Part shown: in pieces, positions 48,865 through 59,914 of the stretch
Layout: every line of letters begins with the position of its first letter
Position numbering within the stretch: position 1 is the first letter of the stretch
NCBI GenBank assembly: GCA_032173965.1
Contig: JAVUNC010000025.1
Span: 13,468,001-13,532,000, forward strand
Length of the DNA stretch: 64,000 bases
Direction of reading: 5' to 3'
Origin: Sitta carolinensis
Lineage: Eukaryota; Chordata; Aves; Passeriformes; Sittidae
Program-made: the position numbers and the translations under genes
The notes under the pieces: model-generated
Database searches by the model: none
Told to the model about the DNA's origin: nothing
What the model saw: the letters and a program-made list of their open reading frames with translations, nothing else

Positions 48865-48905
48865 GTTGGAAATACAATTTCCAACAATCTTTTGGAAGAT
48901 TGTTG
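48865..48905. repeat. Two overlapping perfect inverted repeats
   Basis: The first is GTTGGAAAT-ACA-ATTTCCAAC (48865-48885, 9-bp arms). The second is CAACAATCTT-TTGG-AAGATTGTTG (48882-48905, 10-bp arms). They share the four bases CAAC, so the two hairpins compete for them. No adjacent transposon or RNA gene was recognised. Confidence 0.9.
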
Positions 48906-51465
48906 ATACCACAATGAATCTTTTGACATGGAGCTTTTTTCTGCCTGTTTCTGAACAGGAAGAATGCTCTAGGCAACTTATGCTGAGAAGGAATATATTT
49001 ATTTGCCACGCTGCCTGCTGGAGCAGCTGTGTCCTAGACCTCAGAAAACTGAACATGTTTTGAATGTTGACAGTTGCAGAGAGATTTTTTTTTCATACCT
49101 TTGAAAAGCAATGCTAGATGTTAAGCAGTGAATTACCCAGTATATTTGACACCTAATAGTATCAAAGGATAAAGAATTCTAATGGATGACTTAGAGTTTT
49201 ATGGTATCCATTACCTGGGAGGAACTGGAGAGCCCCACTTCTTGTGGCACTATATTGAAAACAATTCAAAGTATCAGTGGTATAAAAGGGGAATTACTCA
49301 GTGTAGCATTAAAAACTTTGCCTTGTCTCTCTAGTGAATGAAAAATAAAATAATTCAAACGTTTCAAACTAAAACTTTTTAACAAAACATTAAAGTGATA
49401 AAAAGCATCTACTCTAGATCAAACGTATTTCTGCAGTTTTCAGGCAATATTAGCAGCATTGTTTGCTCATATTTCATATTATCTGCCATATCTGAGATCA
49501 GATACCTTGAAGACTTTGTATATATCTTCATGGTAGTTCTTAGGTAAGTTCTACAGCTAGCACCTTCTGCCAGGTATTAATGCTCAAAGCTCTCACCATC
49601 CTTCCACTGCACCTGGGGAGCGGAGCAGCTGGAAAGGCCCTTTGTGAAAAAGGTAGTCCTGATGGACAGAGAATAAGCACCATTCCCTCGGGGCAAAGAA
49701 CAGACTGTGGAAAATCCTTGGAGATACAGCCCAACCAGACAAGTTGGGCAACTGTAATTGGGGGGGCTGAATTTGCTTTCCTCTGAGCTCCTGCAGAAAG
49801 TCTTTACAGAAGGATGAATCTGGATCCCTGAGAGAGCCACTTGCAATACCACCATTTTCACTGGAGTGGAACAGGCTGCTTGTTTGTTGGTTGGTTTATT
49901 TTAAGACATCACTGGAAACAGGAACACTCAACTACTTGACTATGAGTCAGAGTGTGGGTTCAATATTACACGATGGATTTCACTGCCCAGCAGAGAATGT
50001 CAGGATTGTAAATTAAGGGATGAGAGTCTCTGGTAGCTGCCCTGAGCTGGAAATCTGAGAGATTGACATCTGTGGATTCTACAGCTCACCAAGGCATTGC
50101 ACAGTGATCCATCAGGATAGTACCTCAGGTACAGCAAAAGATCAAAGAACAAAATCTTTTTAAACTGCAAGAGTTAGAATTCAAGTGTCACAGTTTTATG
50201 GGAAGCTACAGGTTGTTGGGCACCTTCCTAAGTGTTCAGAAAGCAGCAAAAATGTACCACTGGAAAACATAGCATGTCTCTTCTCTAATAAATTCTATCT
50301 ACTCCACAACATTGCCTACATTTTCTGAAGAACTTTGCCCCAAGTAAAGCAGATCTATATTAATAAACACGGTTAGAAACCTTTGTGTGCTGTGTGACAA
50401 ATTCTGTCGTGGTTTAGAAACCCTTAGGACTTGATGACATTCATCAAAATACATTGCTGATGACTCATTTCTCTCAAGCAGTTTTCCTAAAAGATGAATG
50501 AGCATTTGGAGAACTTACAGTCACACAAAAGCAGCAAAAGGATTTATGTAATTAATAGTTCTGGCAACTCAGAACTAATATGAACACTATCACTTTACCT
50601 TTCTTAATAGCAGGCCCTAACTATTAATGATGCCATAGTTATTGATACACAAGAATTTAATTTATAAAATAGCATTTTCAGAGGTGGTTTAAAAACCAAG
50701 CTCTTTTCCCGAGCCTTTGATATCTCAGCTCAAATGCCAAAATTTTATTAAACTTTCTGCCTGCAGAGGTAAAACCCAAATATTTCTCTGCAATTAAACA
50801 AGCCTTTTCAGTCATAAAACCAGGGCTTTTTTTCCTATTCCAATTTTAAGAAATATTTTATTCAGAATAAAAAGAGATGGAGACTAAAAATCATATTTTT
50901 CAAATGTATGGCATAATACTTCAAAATCTAAGACTATTTCTCTGAAGTACCTGAGTAATGTACCTTACCCTTGGAGATTTAAAGGCTTCCTTACATTCCT
51001 TTACTATCACTGTTAAAATAATGCAATGGTTATAATATGTATCTTGGAAAAGCCTTAAGGTGTGCATTTTAAAAAATATAAAATCTTCACTTGAGAAGAT
51101 TAAAAAACCTCAAAAGGCTGAATAGTGATGGTTGGTCAAAACCTATACTGCAGAAAATGCTTCCATTAGAAAGAACATATAAAATATACCAGCTTCAATC
51201 CACAGAGATTTTTAATTTACAAACAGTCCTCTCCTAGTCCATATTTAGACAAATGATCAGAGTCACCAAATAATATTTAATTACAAACACTCTGAGAGGA
51301 TGATACCATTCTTACATCCAACACTCTGAAGACATGGAGCAAACACACTGTCAATAAAACATTTCCTGTTTTGCCAGGGTAACCATGGTGGTGGTGAGAA
51401 TTTTTCCCCCTGTCTATTTGGGTCCATGTAATGCCTTTACTTGAAAATCTTCATTAAAGAAATGA
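48906..51465. other. Non-coding DNA, no gene seen
   Basis: A slightly GC-richer part at 49580-49860 holds overlapping frames of 64-94 codons on both strands, all unrecognised. A TTGG/TTTG low-complexity patch lies near 49880-49900. The rest is AT-rich unique DNA. Confidence 0.6.
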
Positions 51466-51705
51466 GATCGATGCTGTGTCAGGACAATGACAGAGGAGCA
51501 CGGATTATTTTGGATTCCTGGTTTTCAAGAACTGCATTTAATTGCCGTGGGTAGGAACGAAAACCCCAGGGCTGGAATCTATCATACGTTACAATACAAC
51601 GAGTTAGAAACAATAGATCCAGAAAATGAGACTGCAGTTTAAACTAAAAGACATAAATTAAGAGCACACGCTTGACTTGACGTGCTGCAGCGACTTTACA
51701 GGCCT
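51466..51705. promoter_or_regulatory. CpG-retaining unique block, strongest candidate regulatory element
   Basis: By eye I count about nine CpG dinucleotides in roughly 240 bases of AT-rich DNA (near 51469, 51503, 51546, 51558, 51587, 51600, 51669, 51680 and 51691), far above the neighbouring sequence. The block contains CATTTAATTGCCG, a TGACGTG word (CRE- or E-box-like) and ACATAAATTAAG. There are no simple repeats and no long open frame. CpG retention suggests either constraint or lack of germline methylation. No target gene is visible. Confidence 0.33.
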
Positions 51706-54700
51706 AAGATACAAGGCAGGGTTTATTCACACTTTGCAAGTTGCCTTATTTCAGCAAAGAGATTGCAAAACACTTTTGTAAGCAATAAGCTGACTTATTT
51801 AGAAGTAAAATCAGTGTTATACTGATGACTTCTGTCCAAACTCACCCACATAAAATATCAAACTATTTTTTTTTTACTAGTAACTTAATTCTCTATTTAA
51901 AAAACCCTTAATTTTTACTTCTATACAAAACCTAAAAGCACTTAGCAATTTATTTATCTATAGTTTTTATTTGTGTAAGACAACTTCAGAGACAATATCC
52001 TACTTTCTCAACACTCTAATCTGCTTTTCATAGAAGAGTTAAGATTATCTTTGGAAATTCAGTTGGGTGAACAGGAAAACTGAGATAGCAGTAGCCATGC
52101 ACAAACTTAGATTTTCCAAAAGAGCTCCTGAGCAAACAGTTGTCAACCTGCCCCTGCTTCTGTTTTCTTGTACCAAGAAGTTTGAAGTGATTTCAACCAA
52201 CTGTAAGATACTGACTGCTTTATTTTAGGTCAATGTTTTTACCAGCAGCTGCTCCACTGTAAAAGTTCTCATTTACTGGGAAGTACAAGGGAAAAAAAGT
52301 TATAATAACGAAGGTGAGAGTGACACTCTGGTACCTGAGAGCAGTTAAATGCAAAAGCAAAGAACCCAGCAGCGTCCCAGGGAAAGCAGATGATTTAACT
52401 GCATGGCTGCCTACCTCATTACGTGGAGAAATATAGTCTTGCAAGTTTTGCCTTCATCCTGTGCTGTGTGGAATAGCAAATCCCAGCATTTCATAGAACA
52501 GCTGTTACAGTGAATTTATGAAGTACATTCTCTTCATCTTCCTCTGTACCTTCCCTCCTTTTCTCCTCTTGATCAGGCATCAGCAAAACAGGCATCACTG
52601 AATCTGCTTCCTACCTTTTCCATTACTTATTTATGTATGTCTGCTCTGGGCCATACAGGATGGTGGGAGATGTGGGAAACATTTTGCACATCACTGTTGC
52701 AAGACAGCACTGGTATAAATGGCACTGATACAGCAAAGTATCTTCCCACAGGCACTAATTAAAAAGCAGTAAGCTCACTCGAGAAGCATTTGCTTCCATT
52801 TTTCCCTTCAGTACTCAATGCACTGAAGTTTTTCTCCTTTCCTCCCTGATTACAACTACATATTAAAACCTGAGACAAATGAAAGTAGGGGATAGAATTA
52901 TTTAAAAAAAACAAAACAAAACAACATAACCCAGATCTCCCTTGTTACTCTCCTGTGCATGCTTTTGTTTTTTAAGATTTTTTGACTAGAGAGCCTTATT
53001 TTTAGAAATCTGGCTTTGAAAGAGCTGCTTATTAACATAAGCCTGGGTTCTAAAAATAGGTTTCTGGCTTGACTACCAGTTTTAAGAAATAACAATATTT
53101 GCATATTTTCTGCAAAACATTAAGTTCTTTAAGAGTTACTTTATAACTGTCACTGGTAATGACAAATATTACAACATGTGCATAAATTGTATATTCCTGT
53201 GTGAACATATAAGGTTAGCCAGGTTATACTCTGACACCAGAGCAAAAGCAAAATCAGTGCAAGTAAATGAAAATGGTTCACTTTGCTTGTAAATAAAATA
53301 CAGACAGCTGAGAGAGCAAAAATTGGAAACAAACAAATGAGGCCCCAGAAGTCATCAACGGGGAAAGAAGGGAATGGGAGAAGCAAAGGAGGAGTAAAGG
53401 CATTTCACTTTTATTTAGGTTTATCAACAGCTACCCCTTTACTCCTGCAATTCCAAATTCTCTGTTGACTCATTGCTTATACACTTGGTCACCATATAAA
53501 GACATCAAATAAAGAAACTTCAGTAAAAACTTTTCTGTGCCTAAACAGGGAGCAAAACAGGTTTTAATACTGAGGAACCAAGGACTCAAACCTTGCTTTT
53601 CTGCTGAAGGAGATAAGTGAAGAGTGTATAGACGGAGTCATAACCTGTAACTCTACTTCCTATAAGTCTGTAAGTCTCCTTGGTCTCCATCTCTCTGAGA
53701 TAATGAAACTGAATTCAATAAAGTGCATTTAATTAATTGATTAATTTCTAATTGAGACTTTAAACAGGAAAGAACTGCCTGCTCATCCTGTGTAATGGGA
53801 TGCTGAAGTTCCTACTCTGTTTTTTATAAAAAAAAATGCTTTATTTGTACGATAGAACTGTAGTGGTAAGAACATCAGACCTTTAAAAGGGCTGTGTTAG
53901 GTACTGGTAGGAGTCTGGACAGGGCAAATTGGAGTTCATCAGGGCATACAAACATACTAGAGAAGTGGAGTCAGCTAGCCAGTGCTGAGTTCCTGACCTT
54001 CTGCCTATGGGCTCCAAGTTAGCAAAGCCCATTGCAGTGTTTTTGCAGGACTACAGTCAATCTGCTACAGTCTGCAATGAAGAAGTGTATGGAGTGTGGT
54101 TAAGATTTCTCTCCCTCATCCCACAATGCATTTCAATATTTGAATTTATGTCTTTCCTTCCCCCTGAACACTTATATTCACATCCAGAGTATAAAACACT
54201 TTCTTGTAGAAAGAAAAACACTGTGCAAACAAAAGACTATGTAAAATGCCTATAAAGAATTTTCCCCTTTTATCTCACTAAGAAAGAAAAAGAATCTTCT
54301 TGGATAAATACATATATTCTCCCCTTAAGTCCCTAAATCATGAACAGGGTAAACAAAAGTTCCTGGTGGCTTGAAGAGCAGAAGTGGTAAACCAGAAAGA
54401 ACAGGAGGAACTTTGGCATTATGGTAACTTATCTGTTGAAGGAAACCACATGTCCTGAAAGTGATATGTTTGGGCCTGGGGCAGAAGAATGAAAACAATT
54501 ACAATACCATTGACAGATGTACATTACACTGGGGTTTAGGGGATCTTGAGGAAGTGTTTGACAGCTGACCCTTCAGCACCAAGGCTGGTGGGTCACAGGG
54601 GTTAGGAAGCTCTGCTGGTAACCAACAAGGGATGAAATTCTGCTCTCTTCTATAATTCATGAGGACCATCTCACTGGCAAACAACAGGCTAGAGAATGAA

Positions 54701-56530
54701 AATGAATCCCTAAATTGAAGTGCAGACAGGTGGTGACAGGAATCTAAATCTTGGCAACTAAATTACCATTTTTGTAAATCTCTAGGCATAGTTAATGACA
54801 GATTTACTTTTCTCACAAAAGGAATTTTCAATTGCATCCCTGTTTCTGGCATCTGAGCTGAAAACCCTTGTGTATCAAACAGGTCAATTTAACAAACAGG
54901 ATCTTCTCTTTAACCAGTCCAGCTAAGATTTTATCTTACAGCAGCCCCAGAAGCAGCAGTCTGTAGTTTGTGCCTTTGATATGGTGCTGAGTAACTGCTG
55001 CAGCAAATACTACTGTTTTCTAAACACTATTACAAAGATAGACAATCATGATGGAAAGTTTCTACCACAACACAAAGGCAGGAAAGGTTTACTTCAGCCA
55101 TAAAAATTTCCTAAGGTGATGAAAAGGAGTGTAAAACTTTCAAAGATTAATTTTTCACAGAGACTTAATTTTCCTTTCACTTTTATGGGTGAGGGTTAAG
55201 TATAAACTTTACTCGAGTCAAGTATTGTAGGTCTAAAAGTTTTACTTCAATGTAAAACAGTTATAAGCAAGACAATAAACCACCTGCTTTTTATGAACTA
55301 TCAAAGTCTATAAATAACTGTGCTTGGTTACTAAACACTAGAACAAATGTATTACTCTAATATTTTTACAGGATAAGGTAATTAACCATGAAGAAATACA
55401 GTATATTCATGAATACACAAAAAGGCTCTGTCTACGATAACACTGTGATTTTCAAACCATGAGTAGGCATAATATAATGTGAAAATAAAAGAGTACCATT
55501 CTTGTTTCTTATACAACACCCCTGTTAAAAATTGTGAGTGCCTGTGTATCAGTGTCAGCCAGGCATTGCACATGAAGATTGGTGCCAGGGGGACTTCCTG
55601 CAAAGTTCCACTGCATGGACCTTCTCGTTTCCTTGATTTTACACTAGACTGAAACTAGACTGGAACTGTAAAAATAACAGAGCTGCAGCTAAGTAAAGTG
55701 CTGTTTAAAATTCGATTTACTTATCAGCTGCTATTTGTCCAAAAGACACCAATGACTCTCTCCACTTATTCCCAAAATGAAATTTTATTCCAATGTAGAC
55801 ATGCTGCTGGTGGTGACAAGTGGAGAAGCCTCTTCCCTCAGGATTCCCATTTGAAAGCAAAATAAGTTCCCCATATCCTCCCTCAAAAAGTCCTCATCTG
55901 TGTCTCCATCACCCCTCCTCTCTTGAGGGATAATGTGAGAGCAGGACAGCCAAGCAGTTGCTGCAGTCATGTCCTTCTTCATTTCAAATGGAGACCTATT
56001 GCCAGTAAATTCATCAAAACTTTAGCTGTATTGTTGAGGTAGACATTAGGTTGTGGTGGACCACAAAATAACTTTTTTTTTTCTCCCAATTTTTGTATAA
56101 ATATGAGATTACCTTGTTAATGGGTGTGTTGCATCCTGCTGAGTTTTAGACCTGTATGAAGTAGGTAGGAAAAGCCTTGCCATTTCATCTTAAATGTAAA
56201 GGCATACTTAGAGATTTCACTTCATATATTTCAAGAAGAAAGAAATTCAGTGAGACAAATATCAAGAAACAGATATAGATTCCACAACATATCAGAGCTA
56301 TTGACAATAAAACCTATTAAATATTGCATAACAGCAAGAATTAATAAAATAAATCCTTTCCTTTTCCCACTTTATTCTACTATATTTTATTTCCAGGAGG
56401 CTAACTAGGGTTTTTACATCATCCCACTACATTTTGAAACCATATGGTCAAATGGAGAACACAGTGACTAAGTGGTAGACTTCCAGCCTCAACAATCTGC
56501 ATTTAAAAAGGAGCAGATCCATATGTTTTA
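51706..56530. other. Non-coding DNA, no gene seen
   Basis: About 4.8 kb of unique AT-rich sequence. The minus-strand frame at 55785-55982 (65 codons) has an acidic stretch, and its stop codon overlaps an AATAAA, but it has no recognisable domain. T9 occurs at 51867-51875 and A9 at 53829-53837. Confidence 0.6.
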
Positions 56531-56593
56531 CTTCTCTCTCTCTCTTTCTTTTACCTTTTTTTTTGTTGTTGTTTTTTTTTTTTCTGTGTTCTG
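56531..56593. repeat. (CT)n and poly(T) low-complexity tract
   Basis: A CT-dinucleotide run passes into T-rich sequence with GTTGTT interruptions and a final run of about twelve T. It produces a Phe/Ser/Leu-rich stretch in a 67-codon open frame (56472-56675), which is an artefact. Confidence 0.9.
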
Positions 56594-56770
56594 TACCAGT
56601 AGTTACAAAACTTACCCTTTTTTTTGCCTAAGACACAGGATTTGCAGAAGCACTTTGTACTCTGAAACAGTTTAAATTCCTGACAATACAGGAAGCTTAG
56701 AGTTTGCTCATTAAAAAGAGCCTTTCCCAGAAGATAATCTACTGCCCTAGGTTTTACCAGCAGCTTTTGG

Positions 56771-56812
56771 ATTTATGTATAATTGGAGAACATTTATGTA
56801 TAATTAGAGCAC
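56771..56812. repeat. 21-bp imperfect tandem duplication
   Basis: ATTTATGTATAATTGGAGAAC (21 bases, 56771-56791) is followed directly by a second copy (56792-56812) matching at 19 of 21 positions. It is a small local duplication. Confidence 0.88.
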
Positions 56813-58268
56813 ATATAGACAGGAATGTCTAATGCAAATTGTTTTCTAAGTGGGATGCATCTATTTAGTGAAAACTAGTGCCAAGATTGCTGCAGCCTAA
56901 CTCCTTACAGCTCTACTTTCTGACATTGTTAGCTACACATTGTCGAGACTTATTAAAAGCCAGTATTAATGGCATGAAGGTTTTTGATCTTTTCTTTATC
57001 ATTAACCTCAATGTCACTTAAAATATTGGCACAGACCAGATTCGGGGCCAGCTGCTTTCAGGTGAAATCTTCTTTCTTCAAAGAAAGAATAATAAATACA
57101 GGATCTACCATTTTATGCATTTAGTTATTATACACATACTCCATACATATGTGCTTTGCACACGAAATCCTCGCTGCAAGACAAAAATTCCAGATGAGAG
57201 GTGAGGCTGCTCACAGAATATGCTCTAAAAAATGAAGTGCATCACTCCTAATATGCTTGATCACACTCGGTTTTAATCAGTATTGACTATTTAGAGATGA
57301 ATCTTTAAAGAGGAGGGAGATTAGAGTGTTCAGTTACATTTATTCTCACTTGTGTATTGTTTATGGGTCTCACATAACCCTATCACTGTAAAGAGAGTAA
57401 AATCAGGCACTGATTTGGCTCACTAGCCACAGTAGCCCTTCCTTTTTGAGAGAAGCCCCCAGTTCAATTTCTCGCTGGGATGGATTTTTCACAAATAAGG
57501 ATAATCCTTCATTTAGAGTTTACACACTTGGTTGCCTCTTAGCATTCCTGCCTGTCATATCAAGTTTCAAAATTTTATTGAAAATTGCCAGAATTCACTT
57601 ATGCATTAGTTGGTTTTATTATAGTTATGGACGAGCTGGCATTCAACAAATTTTGCATGAGGAAGTAATAGTCATGATTTTATCAGAATATAACAGGACC
57701 CATACCAAATTTTGCCTAATTTCCTTGTGACATGTTACTGTCCATGCATGTCCAACATATGCAGCCAGCACAAAATAAGTATCTGTGCTGGGAAAAAATA
57801 AACTATTTTCATTCCCCACCTTCTTTTCCCCCTTGTCACCTAAGACAAAAAACACTCAGGCCCCCTAATTTATTTTATCAGAGAATACAGAGCAAAATAG
57901 CAGAGTGCTAACATTTTAAATAAAACTATAAAATGCATGGAGTTACGAGAACCTTAATCTAGCAGCTTCATTCTAGTTGAAGAAAATTAAGCCTATGAAT
58001 TCCAAATTTCTCTTTAAATTACTCTTTTGCCAAAATGCCAAGTCAGCAATCTTAGCCCTCATCACTGGGCCTGAATTTCAGGAAACAGCTTCTTAAACCA
58101 GGACAAAAAAAAACCCCAAAAAACCAGCATTGAGACAGAAGGGAACAGAGAAAGGGACTGGAGGAAATCAGGTCTAACATATGATGACATCAACTGAATA
58201 ATTATAAATACACATCAAAGAATTATTGTCATGACATCAAGACTTGTAGAGAAATTAAGAGAAAAATG

Positions 58269-58285
58269 AAAAAAAAAAAAAAAAA
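58269..58285. repeat. Poly(A) tract, 17 A
   Basis: Seventeen consecutive A residues. No recognised retroposed body lies to the left. Confidence 0.92.
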
Positions 58286-59411
58286 TCTTGGACACTGTTC
58301 CAAGCCAGAGAGTAAAGGCAAAATCAGTTTCCTTTTAAAATCTGTCCTCAATAAATAAGTCTGTACATCACCATCAAGAACTAATGTATTTTATGACATG
58401 GTCTTATACCAAAAAACCCACCATGAATAACACCATATAATAAACACATTATCTAAAATGCAAACAAAACAAAGTGAAAGAAAACATAAATAAAACTGTT
58501 GCAGAGTGAAAGCACCCTTGCTTCCCTAAATTGCTGTTGTGACTTTTGTTCGGTTTTCCTTTTAAGAATATTTAAAGAATTTTTTGTACTTTACACAACT
58601 ACAGAGTGTCCTTTTCTATTAGACCAGACTAAAAACAACCCTCAATTTGTCATCTTACAACTGACTGAACTAGCTGATATCCTGTAAGACAGGAGATGCA
58701 TACAGAAACTGTTTATTCTGATGGTACCTGACTGCACTATTTTAAATCCGTTTTGCTTCTCACCAAAATTCTGGCACAGTTCCTTCAGGCAAAGACTCAG
58801 CCTGCTGATTCGACCTCAACAGAAAGGTACATGAGTCAGAAAGCCTTTCAGTTCAGTGATTGTTCTTTAAAAAATTGTATGAAATAATTTGTAACCACAT
58901 AGAGAAGAATCTTGGAAGTCTTGGACCTGAGCTTAAGCACATATAACTACAGATCCAGAAATCATTGCAGATTAAAACAAAATTATTCTCCCATTCTTAA
59001 GCACCACCTAAAAACCCAAGAAAACCTTGGATTAAACACATTCCTGCCTATTTGCCCAACTTCCTAATGGAGATGAAGTTACACTTGCAAGAAAATAGTT
59101 TGACACTTGCTACTTCTGCAACTACAATACTTAAGTAAATATACTTATTTTTTCCTTCTGAGCCACCTGGTGCCTTAGATACTACAGAGTTTTAAAAACT
59201 GGGATGAAAATTACTTACCCTTTAGACTTGTTTAATATCCATCCTTATCAAAAATGTTGAAATAATGCAGTGTGAGCATGATCTCTTTGTACACACAGCT
59301 ATCCAAGGAATAATACTGGCTAGACAGAAGTTTGGCTGTACTTTAATAAAGAAAGCAAATTAGGAGAGTTATGCACAGGGACATCTGAATCTCAGTGGCA
59401 GCTGCCATATT

Positions 59412-59427
59412 AAAAAAAAAAAAAAAA
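59412..59427. repeat. Poly(A) tract, 16 A
   Basis: Sixteen consecutive A residues followed by TTAAAAA. It encodes a Lys run in a plus-strand open frame (59395-59751), which I regard as artefactual. Confidence 0.92.
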
Positions 59428-59889
59428 TTAAAAAGCCCCACTATCACATCCCATGATTTGTTGGTATTGTTATACATTCCAGCAATGCATCCACAGCACA
59501 GTTTGGTGATATTGAGTAGAAAAGCAGATCTAGGAGGGATCAAGAAGGATTTACCAACATATGCAACTATGGCTCTAATATCTAGAATGCTGATGAATAT
59601 TCATTTTATCTCCTTTCAACATAAAAGACTAAGACATTTTAGAAAGAGAACCCTTCTTTGTGAGAGGAGGAGTTCCTGTATGGAAAGAAGGTCATTTTTG
59701 CACATAGTTATTAACACAATGACAGCAGTGATGCCAAAAATTAATACATAACTTTTCACCTCCCTGGAGAACAATACACATTTGTGGATGCAATATGCAG
59801 GCATTCCCTCTCTGGTTACATTTCTGCCCCCAATAAAAGGGGGTCCCAAACTGAGTAAGGCTTCTTTATCACATCTGTTGTACTCCTTT

Positions 59890-59914
59890 CCCCACCCCAC
59901 CCCCCAAAAAAAAA
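59890..59914. repeat. C-rich then A-rich low-complexity tract
   Basis: CCCCACCCCACCCCCC is followed by nine A residues. On the minus strand this is a short G-rich run with four G3+ groups' worth of sequence, conceivably quadruplex-forming, but short. Confidence 0.8.

Noticed and set aside
49940..49980. GGGTTCAATATTA, reminiscent of a tRNA T-loop
   Set aside because: No matching acceptor stem, D-arm or anticodon arm can be drawn around it.
50404..50430. TGTCGTGGTTTA, resembling an LTR terminus in reverse
   Set aside because: The similarity stops after 12 bases; no other LTR landmark follows on either side.
55785..55982. 65-codon minus-strand frame whose stop overlaps AATAAA
   Set aside because: It looks like a last-exon arrangement, but there is no convincing splice acceptor or recognised peptide, and AATAAA is common in AT-rich DNA.
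59200..59345. Strong minus-strand donor-like AAAGG|GTAAGTAA with a possible exon to its right
   Set aside because: The enclosed sequence has in-frame stops in the most tempting frame and only weak acceptors; FDKDGY in the translation recalls an EF-hand loop but is too short to count.
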